Source: SP202 sp036339395 (GTDB lineage: Bacteria > Planctomycetota > Phycisphaerae > Phycisphaerales > SM1A02). Taken from it: 5,463 bases of DNA. The position numbers and the translations under genes are program-made. This document shows positions 1 to 5,463 of this stretch, one piece after another. The DNA lies in the NCBI GenBank assembly GCA_036339395.1, contig JAYZBD010000078.1, positions 1-5,463 on the forward strand. Direction: 5' to 3'. Within the stretch, counting starts at the first letter, position 1, and each line of letters starts with the position of its first letter. The notes under the pieces were generated by a model. The model had not been told where the DNA came from. It saw only the letters and a program-made list of their open reading frames with translations, and did not search any database.

Positions 1-1
1 T

Positions 2-703
2 GATGTACTCGAGGCAAGCCTTGCCGACGAACATGACATCGCATTCCATGATGCCAACATGGCCTTCTTCAACTCGCCGATCATCATCGGCAGGCGGCTT
101 GCAGGCAATGCGCGGGACGCGAAACCATCCATGGTGCTCGCCCTCGATTACCTGTTCTGGTACGGCTATGGCTCCCATGGGATCGATGGAACACCACACC
201 GGGACTCGGAGTCACGACTGGCACTCCTTGAAGCAGGCCTCTCACAGCTTGATACATTCGACTGCCCTGTCTATGTCTTCGACTTCCCCGACATGTCTCC
301 TGCCGTCGGGCGAGTCCTTCGGGCATCCCAGGTTCCTTCACATGATGAACTTGCCATGTTGAATGCACGTTTGAATGAATGGGCAGCGGAACATGAAAAT
401 GTCAGCGTGCTGCAGGTATCGACGCTCACTGAACAGATGCGGGAGGACACGGGATTCAAAATCGGAGAACTCACCTACCCGCCGGGTTCCAACAGCAGGT
501 TGATGCAGCGAGACAAGCTTCATCCAACCGCGGATGGGGATATCGCACTTGCCCAGTTCGTACTCCGGAGGATCGATGCAGCCATGGAGAGCATCGACGA
601 AGACGACTACTTCCAGGATCCGCACCTTGTCAGGGAACGCCTGGAAGCGATTGCCAGTGCACGAAAGCCCCCAGGTACTGGGCCTCCAGTCCCTGAAGAC
701 TGA
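2..703 (+). CDS. Probable SGNH/GDSL-type hydrolase, 5' end outside the window
   Basis: The reading frame is open from base 2 to the TGA at 701-703 (233 residues visible), so the true start lies left of the window. The ATG at 59 is probably internal: 19 in-frame codons precede it without a stop. The best functional clue is 'DKLHPTADG' (visible residues 171-179). It resembles block V of SGNH/GDSL hydrolases, where the Asp and His (D171, H174) complete a catalytic triad with an N-terminal Ser. That Ser block, if it exists, is off-window. Further upstream, 'LALDYLFWYGYGS' (residues 47-59) sits where a block II/III strand and loop would be, but no canonical GxND is visible. The C-terminal ~45 residues are charged and end in a Pro-rich tail. 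Such enzymes hydrolyse esters, often on acylated glycans; the substrate cannot be read here. That this is a real gene is fairly sure; the family is an inference from one motif plus the overall pattern. Confidence 0.65.
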   Translation, partial: DVLEASLADEHDIAFHDANMAFFNSPIIIGRRLAGNARDAKPSMVLALDYLFWYGYGSHGIDGTPHRDSESRLALLEAGLSQLDTFDCPVYVFDFPDMSPAVGRVLRASQVPSHDELAMLNARLNEWAAEHENVSVLQVSTLTEQMREDTGFKIGELTYPPGSNSRLMQRDKLHPTADGDIALAQFVLRRIDAAMESIDEDDYFQDPHLVRERLEAIASARKPPGTGPPVPED

Positions 704-802
704 GAAAGTCTGAAAAAGCAGCGCACATGGAGCTGGTGAACTGCTTTCTTCTCGAATGGCACCACGAGGGGATACGACGGTGCCGATGCTTCTCCCGCGG
801 AC

Positions 803-1615
803 ATGAGTACCGCAGCGACCCCCTGGTTGGCACGAGCCGGGGGGTCGTTACCATTCCCCTTCATGACCGAATTGGAACGACCTCGCTTCCTGTCCATCTT
901 CAAGGACCTCGGCGCCGCCGGATGGCTCGGTGTCGTGTGGGGCACGATGCCGATGGTCGTCGGGATCACCCTGCTGGTTCAGCTTGGTCCCGCCTCCGCC
1001 TGGCTTCAATCGCTTGGAAACTGGGGGGTCGTGTTCTACGTGCTCATCTTCATCGTGTCATCCGGACTTGGCCTGTTGCCGACCTACGCCCAGGCAGTGC
1101 TTGGCGGCTGGGTCTTTGGAATCACGGTCGGCCTGCCCGCCGCCCTCATTGGTTTCACGGGAGGCTCCATCATCGGGTATGCAGTCGCTCGACTCGTATC
1201 ACGTGACAAGGTTGAAAAGGTGGTAGAAAAGTATCCGAAAGCAGATGCCATTCGAAATGCACTGGTAGGCCGTGGATTCTGGCGGACGCTGGGCATCATT
1301 ACCCTGCTGCGAATACCCCCGAACTCTCCCTTCGCACTCACGAATCTCCTGCTTGCAAGTTGCCGGGTGCGGATGGCTCCCTACGCTTTCGGCGTGATGG
1401 TTGGAATGCTCCCCAGGACAGCTGTGGTCATTGGGTTTGCCGCAGCGGCCTCCGCACATGCCGCAGCCACCGGAAAAGGAGACATCCAGTCCTTCATCGA
1501 TGAAGGACCGGGGCTCCTCGTGTTGATCCTCGGCCTCGTTGCACTGGTCATCGTGCTTGGAATCATCACCGTGATTTCGAACAAGGCGATCAAGCGTGCC
1601 GGGATAACGCCCTGA
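803..1615 (+). CDS. VTT-domain (DedA / TVP38-TMEM64 family) integral membrane protein
   Basis: A 270-residue, strongly hydrophobic protein of the VTT (SNARE-associated Golgi) superfamily. Membrane segments lie at roughly 39-60, 74-95, 100-130, 195-215 and 236-259. The Gly-rich stretch 'GGWVFGITVG' followed by 'GFTGGSIIGYAVARL' (101-131), and 'LLRIPPNSPFALTNLLL' (168-184) followed by 'GVMVGMLPRT' (197-206), match the family's reentrant-loop core, including Arg170, the Pro-rich turn, Asn181 and 'GMLP'. Characterised relatives act as lipid scramblases or undecaprenyl-phosphate flippases, or affect membrane homeostasis; the lipid moved here is unknown. The start is uncertain. ATG 803 has no convincing ribosome site. 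ATG 863 (giving 250 residues, beginning MTELERPRF) lacks one too, but it removes a low-complexity N-terminus and lies just after a GC-rich inverted repeat. The in-frame stop at 737-739 limits any further extension. It reads in the same direction as the hydrolase, 99 bases downstream, and converges with the LPMO gene. Confidence 0.9.
   Translation: MSTAATPWLARAGGSLPFPFMTELERPRFLSIFKDLGAAGWLGVVWGTMPMVVGITLLVQLGPASAWLQSLGNWGVVFYVLIFIVSSGLGLLPTYAQAVLGGWVFGITVGLPAALIGFTGGSIIGYAVARLVSRDKVEKVVEKYPKADAIRNALVGRGFWRTLGIITLLRIPPNSPFALTNLLLASCRVRMAPYAFGVMVGMLPRTAVVIGFAAAASAHAAATGKGDIQSFIDEGPGLLVLILGLVALVIVLGIITVISNKAIKRAGITP
816..847. other. GC-rich inverted repeat between the two candidate starts of the VTT gene
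   Basis: The 8-base arm CGACCCCC (816-823) is complemented exactly by GGGGGTCG (840-847). Inside the loop a second small hairpin is possible (GGC 829-831, ACGA, GCC 836-838). There is no T-run after it on the plus strand (TTACCATTCCCC), so it is not a standard intrinsic terminator. It lies 112 bases past the hydrolase stop, inside the first 15 codons if the VTT gene starts at 803, or directly upstream if it starts at 863. It could end hydrolase transcripts weakly, influence translation of the VTT gene, or be chance. Confidence 0.35.
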
Positions 1616-1633
1616 AGACAAGTGATTCACTGC
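1616..1633. other. 18-base gap between convergent genes
   Basis: The VTT gene (plus) and the LPMO gene (minus) end 18 bases apart. The gap has no T-rich tract and no GC-rich stem, so no bidirectional intrinsic terminator is visible. Transcripts from each side probably run into the other gene's 3' end or stop by a factor-dependent mechanism. Confidence 0.6.
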
Positions 1634-2899
1634 TCAGTTGCATGTCCCCCATGCACCGATGACCACCAGCAGGTCAGATACATCCACGATCCCGTCTTCG
1701 GTCACGTCTGCAGTTTCCTCGCTGGTTCCCCAGGCCTGCAGCACGAGGAGGAGATCATCAATCCCGACAGAATGATTGCCGTCGAGATCTCCCGGGCAAT
1801 CGTCATGCTCGTCGGCTGCACCATCGACATGTACATGAAATCCATTCAATCGTGCATCGTGAAAGGACGGCGGCCAGTCTCCCTCGATGGTCAACCCGAA
1901 CGACGCCGACTCACCCGGTTGAAGGTGTCCATTCCATGGTGCATTGGAAATGACCGTATCAGTGCCATTCTCGCCAAGTTCCGCATTCCAGATCTTCGTA
2001 ATGGCAGGACCGGACTCGTAGGAGAGATTCCAGGAGAACATTGGAAGGTCGCCCATCGAGTTGGCAACGGTCATCGATGCTTCATACCCGCCTGTCCAGG
2101 CGTTGACAAGCGAGATCGAGACGCTGTCGGGGCCCTGACCGATCTGGCCACAGGACGACTCGCTGCAGAGAACATCTTCACCCTCCCAATCTCCACCAAT
2201 CGCAATGCACTCCTCAGCTGATGCAAGGGTGCATCCATCATCCATGCAACATGCTCCAGTTGGATCGGAATCGGACGTTCCGAAGACAAGATCACAGGCC
2301 GCATAGAACCCTTCGCCTACAGGGTCGATGCGTTGCCATATCACGTAGAGCACGTGCCGGCCTTCCCGTTCAGGCAGCACTGTTTCGAAGGAGTACTCAA
2401 GACCTTCAAATGTCACTTCGCCCAGGTCGAGTTCTTCCATCTGACCCCAATTCAACGCAGTCGCAGGATCCCAGCCAGGAGTCGTCAACCATGCGCGAAA
2501 GACACTTGGATCATGTGGAGTGGAGGCATACCAGGTAAGCACACGAGGGCCGGGAACGACCTCGGTCGCAGGCCAGTCATCACGAAGCATGTCAAGGCAG
2601 TCGTACTTGTCATTGTCAGCACTTGCAAGACGACCATCCGGGATGGTCAGGTGATATGGGACCGAATACTGGTACTGTGAATCTCCCGGGTGGAAATTGA
2701 CCAGTTCATGCCAGTCATAGAAGGGCTGGGTGCCGCATGCGGCAATGGCTGCCTGTGCAGCTGCCGACTGGGGCTGCTCCGGGCCCTCGAGGTAGATCGA
2801 GTACACCCTGCTGACAGGGTCCTTCATCGAGCCATGGCCACAGGCAATTGATGCAAGAAACAGGGCAGGCACGGTTCGCAAAATCAAGTCGCAACGCAT
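1634..2899 (-). CDS. Secreted modular AA10 lytic polysaccharide monooxygenase with CBM2-like and dockerin-like domains
   Basis: This 421-residue protein should be a copper enzyme that oxidatively cleaves chitin or cellulose outside the cytoplasm. Residues 1-21 form a signal peptide (MRCD.. then a hydrophobic core ending ASIACG). Cleavage exposes His22 in 'HGSMKDPVSR', the AA10 N-terminal copper ligand. The second histidine-brace residue is His129 in 'STPHDPS'. 'TQPFYDWHE', 'IPDGRLASADN' and 'TTPGWDPATALNW' are family hallmarks, and 'GEGFYAACDLVF' supplies the likely axial Phe198. A six-Cys module follows (about 215-250), then a CBM2-like domain (about 258-354; Trp268, 290, 304, 322), then a dockerin-like pair of calcium loops (about 368-421, 'DLDGNHSVGIDD' and 'DVTEDGIVDVSD'). 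The start at 2899 is chosen because GGAGGAG lies six bases upstream and it gives a signal peptide of normal length; an in-frame ATG at 2905 overlaps the end of that site. Copper chemistry is known for the family; chitin versus cellulose cannot be settled from sequence alone. Confidence 0.93.
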   Translation of the reverse strand: MRCDLILRTVPALFLASIACGHGSMKDPVSRVYSIYLEGPEQPQSAAAQAAIAACGTQPFYDWHELVNFHPGDSQYQYSVPYHLTIPDGRLASADNDKYDCLDMLRDDWPATEVVPGPRVLTWYASTPHDPSVFRAWLTTPGWDPATALNWGQMEELDLGEVTFEGLEYSFETVLPEREGRHVLYVIWQRIDPVGEGFYAACDLVFGTSDSDPTGACCMDDGCTLASAEECIAIGGDWEGEDVLCSESSCGQIGQGPDSVSISLVNAWTGGYEASMTVANSMGDLPMFSWNLSYESGPAITKIWNAELGENGTDTVISNAPWNGHLQPGESASFGLTIEGDWPPSFHDARLNGFHVHVDGAADEHDDCPGDLDGNHSVGIDDLLLVLQAWGTSEETADVTEDGIVDVSDLLVVIGAWGTCN

Positions 2900-2905
2900 G
2901 TTCAT

Positions 2906-2912
2906 CTCCTCC
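2906..2912 (-). promoter_or_regulatory. Strong Shine-Dalgarno site for the LPMO gene
   Basis: The minus strand reads GGAGGAG, then six bases, then the ATG at 2899-2897. This decides the start codon: the other in-frame ATG codons at 2965 and 2923 lie upstream of the site and would bury the signal peptide, and the one at 2905 directly abuts it. It is the clearest ribosome-binding site in the window. Confidence 0.75.
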
Positions 2913-3043
2913 AACGAACCCATTCTCACGAGGCATGGGCAGTCAATGGATATGGTTACGATCAAAAGGGAAACGGGGCGTGGATTCCTTTGAAGAAATG
3001 TTCATTCCAAGATGAACTGAACAGTCTGTTTCAATATCTCCAG

Positions 3044-3058
3044 GGCGGATGGACCGCC
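3044..3058. other. Small GC hairpin downstream of the GrpB-like gene
   Basis: GGCGG (3044-3048) and CCGCC (3054-3058) form a five-base-pair stem around a five-base loop. It lies in the 208-base gap between the GrpB-like stop (3108) and the LPMO start (2899), about 50 bases past the GrpB-like stop. On the minus strand no T-run follows it, so a terminator role is only a guess. The rest of the gap holds no gene and no promoter I can defend. Confidence 0.2.
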
Positions 3059-3107
3059 TTCCGGCACTCCAGAATACTGGTCGATCTCGCGGCGACAGGT
3101 AGGAATC

Positions 3108-3599
3108 TCACCCCAGGGCAGCGTGTTCGTATTCCAGCCGTGCCTGTTCATATGCCGAGGGTTCACCTGCAAATCGAACATGGAGTTCCTGCTTGGCTTC
3201 TGAATATTCCTGCCGGGACGACGCATCTGCCCGAAGCAGATCCCGGAACTTCATGGAATTGTTCCAGAACTCGCTTCCGAACTGGACCATGTGCAGTTTC
3301 ACCACGCAACGCCGATCGATGGACCGGGTGAAATAGCGGCGACCGGCTATCCCATCCTCACCGTGACAGCGATACCCAATGACTTTCAGAGGTTCAATGC
3401 ACCCACTTGCATCACGAAGATGTTCAACACCAACCAACAGGTCAATGGCAGGACGGCATGGCAGTTTCTCGATGCTGGTACTGCCGACATGTTCGACGCC
3501 GACAATCAAACCGGCACATGCAGCCGTAATGCGGCCTGCTTCATCATGAAAGCAGGTTGCCATGTCCGGAGACCAGGGAATGAACTCGACAACTGTCAT
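3108..3599 (-). CDS. GrpB / UPF0157 family protein (nucleotidyltransferase fold)
   Basis: At 163 residues this is close to the usual size of the GrpB/UPF0157 family, which shares the nucleotidyltransferase fold. Visible hallmarks: the opening strand 'VVEFIPWSPDMATCF' (residues 3-17), the Gly-Ser motif 'VEHVGSTSI' (35-43), 'RPAIDLLVGV' with the following acidic residue Asp53, 'VIGYRCHGEDGIAGRRYF' (73-90), 'KLHMVQFGSEFW' (101-112) and 'FRDLLRAD' (118-125). The C-terminal helix 'YSEAKQEL' is also typical. Substrates of most family members are unknown, so only the fold can be claimed. The ATG at 3599 is chosen because family members begin just before this first strand; GGA eight bases upstream is a weak ribosome site. 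An in-frame ATG at 3677 would add 26 residues. The frame stays open up to 3956, but there it runs antiparallel-free through the neighbour's Gly-rich tail in another frame and reads as Ala/Val-rich nonsense. It lies 178 bases downstream of the EF-hand gene on the same strand. Confidence 0.88.
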   Translation of the reverse strand: MTVVEFIPWSPDMATCFHDEAGRITAACAGLIVGVEHVGSTSIEKLPCRPAIDLLVGVEHLRDASGCIEPLKVIGYRCHGEDGIAGRRYFTRSIDRRCVVKLHMVQFGSEFWNNSMKFRDLLRADASSRQEYSEAKQELHVRFAGEPSAYEQARLEYEHAALG

Positions 3600-3777
3600 G
3601 TCGATTCCAAGGCATTTCCATGCTTCAAGCCCAGGATCAAGGTGCGGGTCGATTCCGATCGTCACAGTTCGCTCCATCGAGTAGTTCGATCTCGCGTCCC
3701 AGCATATGAAAAGCAGCCAGTGATCGCCAATGGAATCCTGCACACCCTGCAAGTTGACAAGCCCAGGGAGGACTGGA
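3600..3777 (-). other. Intergenic stretch between the EF-hand gene and the GrpB-like gene
   Basis: This 178-base gap shows no strong intrinsic terminator after the EF-hand stop and no strong promoter for the GrpB-like gene. It is also the region where an upstream start at 3677 would extend the GrpB-like protein. The gap is long enough for separate transcription, so an operon is not assured. Confidence 0.5.
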
Positions 3778-5463
3778 TCAGGGGCGGTTGCCGCCTCCAT
3801 CACCGCCCTGGCCACCAGGCCCACCGCCTTGGCCACCAGGTCCACCACCAGGACCGCCACGGCCACCAGGACCACCGCCGGGACCACCACCTCGGCCACC
3901 AGGACCGCCACGGCCACCACGGCCGCTGTCCCCGCCGAAGCGTTCACGCATCGCACGAATCATGGCCATGCGTTCTTCCTCGTTGAGATCCCCATCGCCG
4001 TCGGTGTCATATTGAGACATCATGGCCTCGCGATCGAAGTCACCGGGCGACCGATCACCACGATCACTATTACGTCCACCCCTGCCTCCGAACTCTTCGA
4101 ACAGGTCATCTCCAAGCAGTGACTGGAGTCGGTCAAGGTACCGGTTGTCCAGTTCCCTTCGCGCATCCTCGACCTCGTCCATGGGATCATCTGAATCGTC
4201 TTCACCACGACGGGAACCCCAGGGCATCTCACCATTGGCACGTCTCTCCAGGAACTCGAGTTCCCTCGGCGATTCGTGCTCACGTACGAGCATCAGGTGT
4301 CGAGTAAGCAGGGGCATCGATTCGCTCTCGTATCCGTCTTCAAGCGAATCAATCGCAGCAAGCATCTCTTCGGCAAGCATCTCGGATTCACGGGCTCGAT
4401 CTATCACGCGAGTGACACGTGACGGGCGGTAAACCCGGGGATACCCATCACGAAGTGCTTCATGCCGGAATGTGCCGGCATCCTCTTCGGGCAGGACGGA
4501 TGTCAGTGCTTCGATGTACTGGTCATTGACGTTGCGTACCTGCTTCTGGTACTCGAGACGACGCTTGAGCAGTTGCAGTGCCTTCTCGTAGTCACTCAAC
4601 CTCATGGAGCTGTAGACATCGAGTTCGACACTGTTGTCGTACTGCTGGCGAGCGACAAGTGCCGAGTCAAGATCGACCACGTACGTGGAAAGCAGTTCAT
4701 CAACGGAGTTCCGTGTATCAGAGTCGAATCCGGGTCGTTCATCCCTGAGAATATTCGTCAGGTCGACCGATTCACCATCAAGTCGGCCACGACGGAGAGT
4801 CTTTTCCCTTCGAAGCGTTCGATGAAGTTCCGGCAGATGCTCGATCTGGCTCTCAACGAGGGTGGTTTCCAACTCCGATTCAAGCATGAGACCCAGTTCT
4901 TTCTTCCTGTTGACGAACATCTGGACAATGCTGATGTTCAGTGCCGTCAATTCCCGCATCTCATCGGACTGCTCGAAAGCTTCACGAGCAGCGAAGTAAC
5001 TCTGGTGCCCCTCGGACATGGCATCCCGGAGATCGTCCTGATCCTGCTCAAGTTGAGCAATCATCTTCTCATCAACAGCTTCACCAGCCTCCTGCGAAGA
5101 CCTGAGCTGTGCAATCTCGCGACGAATTTCCCGGCCTTCATTACGAATATCTCGGAACCGCTGCCGCATTTCATCCCGCTCGGCATTCATCTCATCCGTA
5201 GGCTCTGGCCTCGTTGCTTCGACATCCTCAAGTGAGAGATCCATCATTTCGACGGCCTCCCTGAAGGACGAGTCGTAGTCCTCGAAAATCAACTCGATGA
5301 TGGGTTCCTGGTCCTCGTTGATCTGGAGGATTTCCGCAACATACTGCAGGTCTGACACCATGTAATCGGGCATCTTGATGTACCGAAGCACATCGCCACC
5401 TCGACCAAAGCCACGACCTCCACCCCTGTTCCAGTTCCCACCCCTGTTGTTGCCCCTGTCACG
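3778..5463 (-). CDS. Large acidic helical protein with EF-hand and Gly-rich ends, 5' end outside the window
   Basis: I do not recognise this as a named family. The frame is open to the right edge (561 residues visible), so a GTG at 5391 is only an internal Val codon and the true start, with any signal peptide, is off-window. Residues 1-24 are Arg/Gly/Asn-rich (RGG-like: 'RGGNWNRGGGRGFGRGG'). Residues about 25-460 are highly charged and helical, with a coiled-coil-like stretch near 85-145 ('RQRFRDIRNEGREIRREI'). Two similar segments may be a duplicated helical module: 'LQINEDQEPIIELIFEDY' (46-63) and 'ILRDERPGFDSDTRNSVDEL' (238-257). A canonical calcium loop DTDGDGDLNEEE lies at 486-497 (bases 3973-4008). 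The tail from about 510 to 561 is almost pure Gly with Pro, Arg and Gln. Such EF-hand proteins are frequent in planctomycetes and often exported, but the location here is inference. A calcium-responsive surface or scaffold protein is possible. Confidence 0.8.
   Translation of the reverse strand, partial: RDRGNNRGGNWNRGGGRGFGRGGDVLRYIKMPDYMVSDLQYVAEILQINEDQEPIIELIFEDYDSSFREAVEMMDLSLEDVEATRPEPTDEMNAERDEMRQRFRDIRNEGREIRREIAQLRSSQEAGEAVDEKMIAQLEQDQDDLRDAMSEGHQSYFAAREAFEQSDEMRELTALNISIVQMFVNRKKELGLMLESELETTLVESQIEHLPELHRTLRREKTLRRGRLDGESVDLTNILRDERPGFDSDTRNSVDELLSTYVVDLDSALVARQQYDNSVELDVYSSMRLSDYEKALQLLKRRLEYQKQVRNVNDQYIEALTSVLPEEDAGTFRHEALRDGYPRVYRPSRVTRVIDRARESEMLAEEMLAAIDSLEDGYESESMPLLTRHLMLVREHESPRELEFLERRANGEMPWGSRRGEDDSDDPMDEVEDARRELDNRYLDRLQSLLGDDLFEEFGGRGGRNSDRGDRSPGDFDREAMMSQYDTDGDGDLNEEERMAMIRAMRERFGGDSGRGGRGGPGGRGGGPGGGPGGRGGPGGGPGGQGGGPGGQGGDGGGNRP
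3781..3936 (-). repeat. Gly-codon-rich imperfect tandem repeat encoding the C-terminal tail
   Basis: The tail of the EF-hand protein is built from GGPGG, GGRGG and GGQGG units. At DNA level, a 24-base stretch at 3845-3868 recurs exactly at 3896-3919, 51 bases (17 codons) away, so length change by slippage or unequal recombination is plausible. On the minus strand the GG runs are dense enough for two-layer G-quadruplexes, though nothing proves they form. The tract also keeps other frames open on both strands, which explains long spurious frames here. Confidence 0.8.

Noticed and set aside
697..711. Small hairpin AGACT-GAGAA-AGTCT overlapping the hydrolase stop codon
   Set aside because: The stem is only five pairs and AT-containing, and it is followed by an A-run rather than a T-run on the transcribed strand.
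1622..2221. 199-codon plus-strand frame opposite the LPMO gene
   Set aside because: It is antisense to clear AA10, CBM2 and dockerin coding sequence and its translation shows no family pattern.
2923..2965. ATG codons at 2965 and 2923 as LPMO starts
   Set aside because: They lie upstream of the strong GGAGGAG site and would place a charged segment before the signal peptide.
3701..3730. Possible minus-strand promoter TTGGCG-18-TATGCT before the GrpB-like gene
   Set aside because: Only four of six bases match in each box and the spacing is at the edge of normal; this is expected by chance.
3600..3956. Upstream extension of the GrpB-like frame to 3956
   Set aside because: The Ala/Val-rich translation comes from reading the neighbour's Gly-codon repeat in another frame of the same strand, and family members start near 3599.
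3291..3986. 231-codon plus-strand frame over the GrpB-like gene and Gly-rich tail
   Set aside because: Its C-terminal His/Arg-rich repeats are the complement of the Gly-codon repeat, and its first half is antisense to conserved GrpB motifs.
4462..5235. 257-codon plus-strand frame opposite the EF-hand protein gene
   Set aside because: It lies wholly antisense to a longer frame that continues off the window with coherent helical composition and an EF-hand; no recognisable motif or ribosome site on the plus strand.

Overview
This window looks like chromosomal DNA from a Planctomycetota bacterium, most likely of class Phycisphaerae. That is inferred from two protein signatures in the gene at 1634-2899: a C-terminal dockerin-like pair of calcium loops beginning 'CPGDLDG', and a six-cysteine module beginning 'TGACC'. 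From memory, both recur in secreted proteins of that class. A large protein with glycine/arginine-rich tracts and an EF-hand at 3778-5463 fits the same origin. Base composition is moderately GC-rich by eye. I see no mobile elements, tRNA, rRNA or CRISPR arrays.

Layout: two plus-strand genes face three minus-strand genes. Plus strand: (1) the 3' part of a probable SGNH/GDSL-type hydrolase (2-703), cut by the left edge; (2) a VTT/DedA-type (TVP38/TMEM64-like) membrane protein (803-1615, possibly starting at 863). Between them lie about 100 bases, and a GC-rich inverted repeat at 816-847 falls between the two candidate starts of gene 2. Minus strand, read right to left: (3) a long, acidic, helical protein with an EF-hand and Gly-rich ends (3778-5463), cut by the right edge; (4) a GrpB/UPF0157-family nucleotidyltransferase-fold protein (3108-3599); (5) a secreted, modular AA10 lytic polysaccharide monooxygenase (1634-2899). 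Genes 2 and 5 converge, with only 18 bases between their stop codons.

The genes do not form an obvious pathway. The clearest biology is the AA10 enzyme: signal peptide, catalytic domain with an N-terminal copper-binding His, Cys-rich module, CBM2-like carbohydrate-binding domain, and dockerin-like tail. It points to oxidative attack on chitin or cellulose by a polysaccharide-degrading planctomycete. The SGNH-type protein could also act on esterified glycans, but nothing here links the two. The three minus-strand genes are separated by 178 and 208 bases, so they need not be one operon. I do not see a clearly novel multi-gene system. The items most worth a second look are the LPMO architecture and the unrecognised EF-hand/RGG protein.
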